Shown here one piece after another: positions 15,924 to 22,951 of a stretch of 57,118 nucleotides of DNA (position 1 is the first letter of the stretch; each line of letters starts with the position of its first letter). The stretch is from positions 1 through 57,118 of the forward strand of contig NZ_JNXC01000053.1 of the NCBI RefSeq assembly GCF_000716595.1. Direction: 5' to 3'. The notes under the pieces are model-generated. The model did not search any database and was not told the DNA's origin. It saw only the letters and a program-made list of their open reading frames with translations. This stretch comes from Saccharothrix sp. NRRL B-16314. Lineage in GTDB: Bacteria > Actinomycetota > Actinomycetes > Mycobacteriales > Pseudonocardiaceae. A program made the position numbers and the translations under genes.

Positions 15924-16886
15924 TTAGCCGGGGAACAGCCCCTTCGACCGGAGGGCGTACCGGCGCTCGGCGTAGGCCAGGTCGTCCCGCCACAGCCGCG
16001 CGGCGGCCCACCTCATCACCGGCCGGACCGCCGGCGCCACCCGCCTGACCAGCCCGAACCCGCGTCGGTCCGACTGCGCGATGGTCGCCTCAACGACGGC
16101 CGTCCGCCCGTCGTCCAGCGGTGTGGCGTGGGTCTCGACCACGCTGCCCTCCCCCTCGCCGGCGACGATGTGCATCACGACCGTCCGCGGCTCCGGGCAG
16201 GTGAACGCGGCGGTCACCGGCACGCCGAGCCGCCCGACGACCCGGAACGTCACCTCGACCAGGAACCGGTCCCGCTCCGCGGTGGGCGTCTCCAGCACCC
16301 GGAGGTTCGCGAACGAGTACGGGTGGAACCACGCCCCGTGCCACGGGTCGAGCCGGTTGGCGATCACGTCCTCGGGTTCGCAGCGGCCGACCAGCGTCGC
16401 GACCGCGTCGAGCGCTCCCCCGGCCGGACGAGCGGGCAGCACCGGCTCGGGCAGCGGCTCCTCGCCGCCGACGTCGTCCAGTCGCACCCAGACGAGCACG
16501 CCGTCGTCGTGCGCGGGGAACGGGCTCCACCCGCCGAACCGCTCACCGCCCAGCGCGAGCCCGTGCCAGCGGCAGACGAGCCGGCCGCCGGCGACCTCGC
16601 CGTCGCGCAGCGGGGCGCCCAGGTGCGGGCACGAGCCGGGACCGGCCCTCAGCTCGTCGCCCGGCCCCCGCCACAGCACCACCTCGCGACCGGCGACGGT
16701 GCGGCCGAACGCCTTGCCCCGCACCACATCGCGGCTCGCGCCGACCACGAACCAGTTGCCGGAGGGCAGCGCGGTCGCCCGCTTCAGCGCCGCCTCGATG
16801 AGCGCGGGTTTCGCGTCCCGCCAGGTCGGTTCCTGCTGCGACCAGGACGGGCTGGTGAACGGCCGCAGCAGCGGGCGGTCGGGCAT
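15924..16886 (-). CDS. Rieske [2Fe-2S] protein of the carotenoid cluster (DUF5914-like C-terminus)
   Basis: A 320-aa protein from ATG 16886, 15 bases after the crtB stop. The Rieske motifs are CPHLGAPL and CRWHGLALGG (CxH...CxxH), about residues 88-112. The C-terminal 180 residues carry DPWHGAWFHPYSFANLRVLE and resemble the START-like domain found fused to Rieske domains in actinobacterial carotenoid clusters (DUF5914, from memory). Probable role: an oxygenase or electron carrier acting on the ring or hydroxylated carotenoid, perhaps with CrtU. The exact reaction is inference. Co-transcribed with crtB. Confidence 0.8.
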   Translation of the reverse strand: MPDRPLLRPFTSPSWSQQEPTWRDAKPALIEAALKRATALPSGNWFVVGASRDVVRGKAFGRTVAGREVVLWRGPGDELRAGPGSCPHLGAPLRDGEVAGGRLVCRWHGLALGGERFGGWSPFPAHDDGVLVWVRLDDVGGEEPLPEPVLPARPAGGALDAVATLVGRCEPEDVIANRLDPWHGAWFHPYSFANLRVLETPTAERDRFLVEVTFRVVGRLGVPVTAAFTCPEPRTVVMHIVAGEGEGSVVETHATPLDDGRTAVVEATIAQSDRRGFGLVRRVAPAVRPVMRWAAARLWRDDLAYAERRYALRSKGLFPG

Positions 16887-16901
16887 GTCTTCCTCCAGTG
16901 G

Positions 16902-17828
16902 TCAGGCCGTCCGGGCGAGCACGGCCCTGGCGAACGCGGGCAGCGCGACCGCGAGGCGCCGGCCGGTGGACACCGTGACGCGCCGGGCCAGGACGTCGTA
17001 GTCCGCTTCCTCGACCAGGTCGAGGATTCGTCCGTAGAGGCGGTACGCGGTGCTCACGCACGGCCGCGAGCGCGGTGCGAGCATCGCGATGCCCGGCAGC
17101 GCCCGCGCGTAGACCTGGCGCGTGCGGTGGACCTGGTCGCGCAGCGCCGCCCTGATCCGGTCGTCGACCCGGCCGGCGTCACGGGCCCACAGCAGCCGGT
17201 CCCGGTCGACGCCGAAGGCCGCGAGCTCGTCGGCGGGCAGGTACACCCGGTCGCGGTCGAGGTCCTCCCGCACGTCGCGGATGAAGTTGGTGAGCTGGAA
17301 GGCGATCCCGAGCGCGGCGGCGGCGGGCTCCGCCTCCTCCCTCGGCACGACCGTCCCGAGCACCGGCAGCACCTGGAGGCCGATGACCGCCGCCGAACCG
17401 TGCACGTACCGCGTCAGCTCGGCGCGGGTCGCGTAGTCGGTGACCGTCAGGTCCATCCGCATGGACGCCATGAAGTCCCGGAAGTGCACAGCGGGGATGT
17501 CGTGCCGGCGCACGGTGTCCAACAGCGCCGCGACGACGGGATCGGAACTCGTGCCGCGGTCCAGCGCGGAGGCGAGCACGGCCTCCGCCGCCGCCAGTCC
17601 CTCGACCTTGCGCGACAGTCCGCTGTGGACGTCGTCGACGATGTCGTCCACCCGTCGGGCGAACCCGTACAGGGCGTGCACGGCGGGCCGTTGCCCCGGG
17701 CTGAGCGCCCTGGTCGCCAGGAAGTAGGTGCGCCCGTGTTCGGCGTTGAGCGCGCGACACCGCCGGTAGGCCTCGCGGAGCTGTGGTCCCGTGATGCCCG
17801 CGGCATCCAGTTCCCGTTCTGCGGACAT
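16902..17828 (-). CDS. crtB: Phytoene synthase
   Basis: A 308-aa protein from ATG 17828 with GAAGGA nine bases upstream; an upstream GTG (17855) directly abuts its would-be SD and is less likely. Both Asp-rich motifs of squalene/phytoene synthases are present: ARRVDDIVDDVHSGLSRK (about residue 57) and LTNFIRDVREDLDRDRVYLP (about 180). It condenses two geranylgeranyl diphosphates to phytoene. First gene of a minus operon with the Rieske gene, divergent from crtE across 146 bp. Confidence 0.95.
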   Translation of the reverse strand: MSAERELDAAGITGPQLREAYRRCRALNAEHGRTYFLATRALSPGQRPAVHALYGFARRVDDIVDDVHSGLSRKVEGLAAAEAVLASALDRGTSSDPVVAALLDTVRRHDIPAVHFRDFMASMRMDLTVTDYATRAELTRYVHGSAAVIGLQVLPVLGTVVPREEAEPAAAALGIAFQLTNFIRDVREDLDRDRVYLPADELAAFGVDRDRLLWARDAGRVDDRIRAALRDQVHRTRQVYARALPGIAMLAPRSRPCVSTAYRLYGRILDLVEEADYDVLARRVTVSTGRRLAVALPAFARAVLARTA

Positions 17829-17974
17829 GCTTGAGCGTCCTTCCCGCGATGGCACCTCCTCACGCTAAGTCGGCCCGGGGCGCTCCGCACGACCAGCGCC
17901 GCTCGTTGTGCGGAGCCCGCGCCGCGCTGCTTAGCTCGAACCGTTCGATCCGATCCACACGCGAGGGGGCTGCG
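17829..17974. promoter_or_regulatory. crtB-crtE divergent control region with a perfect 9-bp inverted repeat
   Basis: GCTCCGCAC (17882-17890) and GTGCGGAGC (17908-17916) form a perfect inverted repeat separated by 17 bp. It lies in the middle of the only intergenic space serving both early-pathway genes. This is the natural place for the MerR/B12 regulator or WhiB-like protein to act. The crtE SD (GAGGGGG, 17963-17969) and crtB SD (GAAGGA) lie at its edges. No strong -35/-10 pair was seen, which may mean an alternative sigma factor. Confidence 0.5.
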
Positions 17975-19081
17975 ATGTCGCTGTTGGCCGGCATGGACAC
18001 CCGTACGCCCGCCCCCACGGCACGCGATTCGTTCACCGCGCGGTACGCCGTCGCGCTGGACGACTTCTTCCGCGGCCGTCCGGAGGTCGACGCGGCGCAG
18101 GAGCTGGTCGAGGAGGTGCGGGCGGTGGTCCTGGCCGGCGGCAAGCGGCTCCGACCGGCGTTCGCGTGGTGGGGGTGGCGCGCGTCGGGCGGCGAAGCGG
18201 ACGGCGACACGGCCGAGGCCGTCGTGCGCGCTCTGGTGGCGTTGGAGCTGTTGCAGTGCTGCGCGCTCGTGCACGACGACGTGATGGACCGCTCGGCGAC
18301 CCGGCGTGGCAGGCGCGCGGTGCACGAGGAGTTCGCCGCGCGGCACCGGCGGTGGCGGTGGTCCGGCAGCGCCCGCCGCTACGGCGACTCCACCGCGATC
18401 CTGGTCGGCGACCTCGCGCTGGCGTGGGCGGACGACGCCCTCGTCACGGCCGGGCTGCCCGCCGACGCGCTGCGCCGCGCGTGGCGGCCGTGGCAGCGGA
18501 TGCGGACGGAGATGATGGCCGGTCAGCACCTCGACCTGGTCGCGTCCGCGGGCCGGGACCGGTCGTTGGAGGGCGCGTTGCGCGTCGCGGCCCTGAAGAC
18601 CGCCGCGTACACGGTGGAACGACCGCTGCACCTCGGCGCCGCGCTCGCGGACGCGCCGGCCGACGTGATCGAGTGCCTGCGCGAGTTCGGCCGGGACGTC
18701 GGCGTGGCGTTCCAGCTGCGCGACGACCTGATCGGGATGTTCGGCGACCCCGCCGTGACCGGCAAACCCGTCGGCGGAGACCTGCACGAGGGCAAGCACA
18801 CCCCGTTGATGGCGATCGCGCTGTCCCGGGCCGGCGCGGCGGGCGACCGCGCCGCCGTGCGGGTGCTGCTCCGCTGCCTCAGCGGCGTCCCCCTGACGGA
18901 CGAGACCGCGGCCACCGCGCGGGCGCTGTTGATCGACCACGGTGCGGTCGAGGCCGTGGAGGAGCACATCGAGGCGTTGACCGAGAGCGGTCTCGCCGCG
19001 CTCGACCGGGCGGCCGTCGACGACGTCGCCCGTGACCGGCTGAGGCAGCTGGCGGCCAAGGCCGTCCGCCGCCGCGACTGA
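17975..19081 (+). CDS. crtE: Geranylgeranyl diphosphate synthase
   Basis: A 368-aa trans-prenyltransferase from ATG 17975. The first Asp-rich motif is CALVHDDVMDRSATRRGR (about residue 97) preceded by GGKRLRP; the second is VAFQLRDDLIGMFGD (about 243). It makes the C20 precursor for phytoene. It forms an operon with crtI (10-base gap) and diverges from crtB. Confidence 0.94.
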   Translation: MSLLAGMDTRTPAPTARDSFTARYAVALDDFFRGRPEVDAAQELVEEVRAVVLAGGKRLRPAFAWWGWRASGGEADGDTAEAVVRALVALELLQCCALVHDDVMDRSATRRGRRAVHEEFAARHRRWRWSGSARRYGDSTAILVGDLALAWADDALVTAGLPADALRRAWRPWQRMRTEMMAGQHLDLVASAGRDRSLEGALRVAALKTAAYTVERPLHLGAALADAPADVIECLREFGRDVGVAFQLRDDLIGMFGDPAVTGKPVGGDLHEGKHTPLMAIALSRAGAAGDRAAVRVLLRCLSGVPLTDETAATARALLIDHGAVEAVEEHIEALTESGLAALDRAAVDDVARDRLRQLAAKAVRRRD

Positions 19082-19091
19082 GGGGGATGCC

Positions 19092-20561
19092 GTGGCACGC
19101 GTGGTGAAGGGCCGCACCGACTCGGTGGTCGTGGTCGGCGCGGGGCTGGCCGGCCTGTCCGCCGCGCTGCACCTGCGCGGCGCCGGGCACGAGGTGACGG
19201 TGCTGGAGCGGCAGGGCCATCCCGGTGGCCTGGCGGGCAGGCTGGACGTGGCCGGCCACCTCATCGACACCGGGCCGACCGTGCTGACCATGCCGGAACT
19301 GCTCGACGACGCGTTCGCGGCGGTGGGAGCGCGACTCGCCGACCACCTGGACCTGGTGCCGCTGCACCCGGCCTACCGCGCCCAGTTCGCGGACGGCAGC
19401 AGGATCGACGTCCACACCGACGCCACCGCGATGGAACAGGCGATCGCCGAGTTCGCCGGTGATCGCGAAGCCGAGGGCTACCGCGAGCTGCGCGCCTGGT
19501 TGACCCGGCTGTACCGGGTCGAGCGCGACCGGTTCATCGGCGCGAGCTTCGACTCGCCGCTCGACCTGCTCGGCCGCGACCTCGTCACCCTCGCGAGGCT
19601 CGGCGGCTTCGGCTCCCTGTCCCGGGCCGTGGGCCGGTTCCTCCGCGACGACCGGCTCCGCCGCGTGTTCACCTTCCAGTCCCTGTACGCCGGGGTGTCT
19701 CCCGCCGACGCGCTCGCCGCCTACGCCGTGATCGCCTACATGGACACCGTGGCCGGCGTGTGGTTCCCGCGCGGCGGCATGCGTGCGGTCCCGCAGGCCC
19801 TCGCGGACGCCGCGGCCGCGGCGGGGGTCCGGTTCGACTACGACGCCGAGGTCGTCGCGCTCGACCGCGTCGGCCGGCGGGTGACCGCCGTCCGCACCAC
19901 GACCGACCGCTTCCCGTGCGACGCCGTCGTGCTCGCCACGGGACCGGCGCAGAGCACGCGGCTGCTGCACGGCGGACCACGGCGCCCCCGCCCGCTGAAG
20001 TGGTCACCGTCGGCCGTGGTGGTGCACCTGAGCACCCGGCGGCTGGTCGGCGGGCCGGCCCACCACACGATCTCGTTCGGCACCGCGTGGCAGCGCACGT
20101 TCGACGAGATCATCCGCGAGGGCCGCGTCATGAGCGACCCGTCCGTGCTGCTCACGACGCCGACCCTCACCGACCCGGGTGCGGCTCCGGAAGGACGGCA
20201 CCTCCAGTACCTGCTCGCCCCGTGCCCGAACCTGGACGCCGCCGCCATCCGGTGGGACGTGACCGGCACGCGGTACGCCGAGGAGGTCGTCGGCGAACTG
20301 GTCGACCGCAAGCTGCTCGACACCGACGTCGAGGTGCTGTCCGTCGTCACTCCCGACGACTGGGCCCGGTCCGGCCAGGCCGCGGGAACCCCGTTCTCCG
20401 CGGCGCACACGTTCGGCCAGACCGGCCCGTTCCGGCCGCGCAACCTGCCGTTCCGCGACGGCAACGTCGTGCTCGCGGGCAGCGGCACGACGCCCGGTGT
20501 CGGCATCCCGCCGGTGCTCATCTCCGGCAGGCTCGCCGCCGAACGGCTCCGGCGACGGTGA
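19092..20561 (+). CDS. crtI: Phytoene desaturase
   Basis: A 489-aa protein from GTG 19092, with AGGGGG just upstream at the end of crtE. The FAD motif SVVVVGAGLAGLSAALHL is near residue 12, GHPGGLAGRL follows, and GPTVLTMPELLDD matches the CrtI substrate-site region. The C-terminal FAD-binding block is NVVLAGSGTTPGVGIPPVLI, diagnostic for CrtI. It converts phytoene to lycopene, the substrate of the crtYc/crtYd cyclase. Confidence 0.94.
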   Translation: MARVVKGRTDSVVVVGAGLAGLSAALHLRGAGHEVTVLERQGHPGGLAGRLDVAGHLIDTGPTVLTMPELLDDAFAAVGARLADHLDLVPLHPAYRAQFADGSRIDVHTDATAMEQAIAEFAGDREAEGYRELRAWLTRLYRVERDRFIGASFDSPLDLLGRDLVTLARLGGFGSLSRAVGRFLRDDRLRRVFTFQSLYAGVSPADALAAYAVIAYMDTVAGVWFPRGGMRAVPQALADAAAAAGVRFDYDAEVVALDRVGRRVTAVRTTTDRFPCDAVVLATGPAQSTRLLHGGPRRPRPLKWSPSAVVVHLSTRRLVGGPAHHTISFGTAWQRTFDEIIREGRVMSDPSVLLTTPTLTDPGAAPEGRHLQYLLAPCPNLDAAAIRWDVTGTRYAEEVVGELVDRKLLDTDVEVLSVVTPDDWARSGQAAGTPFSAAHTFGQTGPFRPRNLPFRDGNVVLAGSGTTPGVGIPPVLISGRLAAERLRRR

Positions 20562-20627
20562 AGCTCGTACAGCTCCGCAGAGCCGAGCCGGCCATGTTCG
20601 GGCCGCTCGGGGACCTGCGGTTCCCCT

Positions 20628-21305
20628 TCACGCCTCCGCCAGCAGTTCGGCAGTGACCGGCAGCATCTCGGCGATCAGGTCCAGGCTCTGTTCGCGTGTG
20701 CCGGAGAACACGATCAGCACGGACGTCATGTCGTCGTGCGCGATCAACGCCCGGCACACGTGGGTGGTGCCGTTGTCCTCGCAATAGGAGTAGCCCGCGC
20801 TCGCGCCTTCCGGCGTGGGCACGTCCACCGGCGCGGTGACCCGGAGCTCCTGGTCCCCCGCTTCCTTGGTCGAGTAGACGTACTCCTGGCACGACTCCGC
20901 CATCTCCCGCGTCTTGGCGACGGCGTCCGCGCCCGTGCGGTCCCGGTACCAGGTGACGAGGTGGTTGAACTCGAAGCGGCTGGTCTTCCACTGGCGGTTG
21001 AAGTTCAGGTGGTAGCCGAACACCTCCCGCCCGGAGGTCAGGGGCTTGGCGCACGGCAGGGGCAGTTGCCAGCGGAGGGCATCCGGGTCGACGCCGCGCT
21101 CGGCGACGCCGAGTCGGTCCAGGGCGTCGGCGGGCAGCGCCGCTGATCGAACGCGCCGAGGCGCGAGTTCGGCCGGAGCGGCGGTGGTCGTGGTCGCTGC
21201 CGTCGTCGTGGTCGCGGCGGCACTCGGCCCGCCGGGAACCGCCTCCGATGGCGCGGCCGTGCAGGCCGCGGCGAGCAGGGCGACGAAAGGCAGCACGCGT
21301 CTCAC
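20628..21305 (-). CDS. Secreted lipoprotein of unknown function
   Basis: A 225-aa protein from GTG 21305 with a GGGGG-type SD. The signal peptide ends in a lipobox-like LLAAACT (Cys near residue 16). A Thr/Ala-rich linker (about 20-45, including TTTTAATTTTAA) precedes the mature domain. The domain has CAKPLTSGREVFGYH, ESCQEYVYST and YSYCEDNGTTHVCRALI; the Cys residues probably form disulfides. I do not recognise the family. It converges with crtI, 66 bases away. Confidence 0.7.
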   Translation of the reverse strand: MRRVLPFVALLAAACTAAPSEAVPGGPSAAATTTTAATTTTAAPAELAPRRVRSAALPADALDRLGVAERGVDPDALRWQLPLPCAKPLTSGREVFGYHLNFNRQWKTSRFEFNHLVTWYRDRTGADAVAKTREMAESCQEYVYSTKEAGDQELRVTAPVDVPTPEGASAGYSYCEDNGTTHVCRALIAHDDMTSVLIVFSGTREQSLDLIAEMLPVTAELLAEA

Positions 21306-21408
21306 TGGAATCCCCCGGTTGGTCCACTGCGGTCGTGGCGCGCAAGGGTAACCCGTCCACCAGTGGCACCGACGGCGGTTTTCGGCTGCAGCCACGCGTC
21401 GGAGAAGG

Positions 21409-21444
21409 GCGCGTCCACCGCACGATCCGATGCGGTGGACGCGC
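21409..21444. terminator. Strong hairpin terminator downstream of the PA14/PKD/ThuA operon
   Basis: Perfect 14-bp arms (21409-21422 and 21431-21444) surround an 8-base loop. It lies 18 bases beyond the RICIN remnant on the minus strand, before the lipoprotein gene. There is no U-tract, as is common in actinobacteria. Confidence 0.7.
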
Positions 21445-21462
21445 TCACTCAGGCGGAGTCCG

Positions 21463-21715
21463 TCAGGGCAGGACCCACTTCTGGTTGGCGCCGCCGTAGC
21501 AGTCCCAGATGTGCAGCACCGTGCCGTCGGCGCTGCTGACGCCCGCCGCGTCCAGGCAACGCCCGGACTGCGGGTTCCGCAGCGCGCCGTCCGACTGCGG
21601 CGCCCACTGCTGGGACCCGGTGCCGTTGCACGTCCACAACTGCGTCACCGTGCCGTTCACCGTGCCACCGAGCTTCACGTCCAGGCACTTCCCCAACGCG
21701 CGGATCGTGCCGTCA
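21463..21715 (-). pseudogene. Out-of-frame RICIN (CBM13) remnant after the ThuA/DUF1080 gene
   Basis: In one minus-strand frame these 253 bases encode a clean half-RICIN domain: DGTIRALGKCLDVKLGG, LWTCNGTGSQQW, SGRCLDAAG, LHIWDC and a terminal NQKWVLP before TGA. The ThuA/DUF1080 gene enters this block in a different frame and stops at 21675. The block begins at exactly the same base, and has exactly the same length, as the remnant at 25887-26139. Probably the severed C-terminus of the upstream gene. Confidence 0.75.
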
Positions 21716-22919
21716 TGGTGAAGTCGTTGATCTTCACCCCGTTGAGGAACAGTTGCAGCCGTTCGCCCTCGACGAGCAGTTCGTAGGTGTTCCACTCACC
21801 GGCCGGGTTCAGCGCCGCGTCCCGGGCGGCGATGTCGGCGGCCTTGTAGCCGTAGACCGAGCCGGTGGTCCGGTCGGCCGCGTCGGTGGCGTCGATCTGG
21901 ATCTCGTAGCCGTTGTTCACCGCCGACCAGGGGTCGTTGCTCGCCGGGAACCCGATGAACACGCCGGAGTTGTCGTCGCCGGCGAGCTTCCAGTCCAGCT
22001 TCAGCGAGTACGACCGGAACTCCTTGGCCGAGTGCCACAACAGGCCCAGCCCACCGTGCGAGGTGAGCGTGGCGTCGGCGGCGGTGAAGCCGCCGGGACC
22101 GGCCTGGCTCCACCCGTTGGTGTTGCCGCCGTTGAACAGCGACGTGTACCCGTTTTCCGCTCGGCAGTCGGCGTCGGTCACGCCGGCCGCGTAGCGGAGG
22201 CCGCCGAGCAGGTGTGCGCGGAAGCCGGGCTCGGCGTAGGTCTGCTCGGTGTGCCCGCCGGCGGTGTACCACGACCGCCCGCCCTGGTAGTTCTGGCACC
22301 ACGCGATCGGGTGATCACCCATGGTGCCGCCGGAGTACGTGCCCTCGTCGAGCCGGGCCAGCACGTGCACGTTCGCCCGGGGGTTCGCCTGGAAGTTGTA
22401 CCACTCGTCGGTCCGGACCCAGTCCGCGCCGAGGTGCGAGGTCGAGGCGTGCGCCCGGTCCTCCACCCGCACCGTCGCCTGCTGGATCGCGGGGTGCGAG
22501 TGGAAGTACCCGCCGACCACGCCGCCGTAGAACGGCCACTGGTACTCGGTGTCGGACGCGGAGTGCACGCCGACGTACCCGCCACCGGACCGGACGTAGG
22601 ACTCGAAGGCACCCTGCTGGGTGTCGTTGAGCACGTCGCCGGTGGTGAGCAGGAAGACCACCGCCCGGTACTGGGCCAGGTTCGCGCCGGTGAACGCCGC
22701 GCCGTCCTCGGTGGCGTCGACGGTGAAGTTGTTCGCGGCGCCGAGGTCGCGGATCGCCTGGACACCGGTCCCGATGGACGAGTGCCGGAAGCCCGCGGTC
22801 TTCGAGAAGACCAGCACCTTGTAGGAGGGGTCGGCCGCCGGTGCCGGTGCGGGGGACGCGGCCAGGATCATCACCGCGGACGTGGCTGTCGCCGCCAGGA
22901 CGGATCGCAGTCGGAACAT
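21675..22919 (-). CDS. Secreted ThuA + DUF1080 (GH16-like fold) protein, C-terminally truncated
   Basis: A 414-aa protein from ATG 22919 with AAGGAGAAACC before it; the longer open frame upstream is a shadow. The signal peptide (residues 1-29, cutting near APAAD) is followed by a ThuA domain (YKVLVFSKTAGFRHSSIGTG, YVGVHSASDTEYQWPFY, HPIAWCQNY). From about residue 265 comes a DUF1080/3-keto-disaccharide hydrolase-like domain (GYTSLFNGGNTNGWSQAG, GVFIGFPASND, ELLVEGERLQLFLNGVKIND). The last strands of DUF1080 are missing: after NDFTM the sequence jumps into the RICIN block out of frame, adding 12 unrelated residues. Third gene of its operon. Either a disrupted gene or a misassembly. Confidence 0.78.
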   Translation of the reverse strand: MFRLRSVLAATATSAVMILAASPAPAPAADPSYKVLVFSKTAGFRHSSIGTGVQAIRDLGAANNFTVDATEDGAAFTGANLAQYRAVVFLLTTGDVLNDTQQGAFESYVRSGGGYVGVHSASDTEYQWPFYGGVVGGYFHSHPAIQQATVRVEDRAHASTSHLGADWVRTDEWYNFQANPRANVHVLARLDEGTYSGGTMGDHPIAWCQNYQGGRSWYTAGGHTEQTYAEPGFRAHLLGGLRYAAGVTDADCRAENGYTSLFNGGNTNGWSQAGPGGFTAADATLTSHGGLGLLWHSAKEFRSYSLKLDWKLAGDDNSGVFIGFPASNDPWSAVNNGYEIQIDATDAADRTTGSVYGYKAADIAARDAALNPAGEWNTYELLVEGERLQLFLNGVKINDFTMTARSARWGSAWT

Positions 22920-22951
22920 CGGTTTCTCCTTGCTCGGGTGGTCGGTGGCGG

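Noticed and set aside
17447..19291. 614-codon minus-strand frame across crtE and crtB
   Set aside because: Antisense to crtE with no motifs; its end merely overlaps crtB in another frame.
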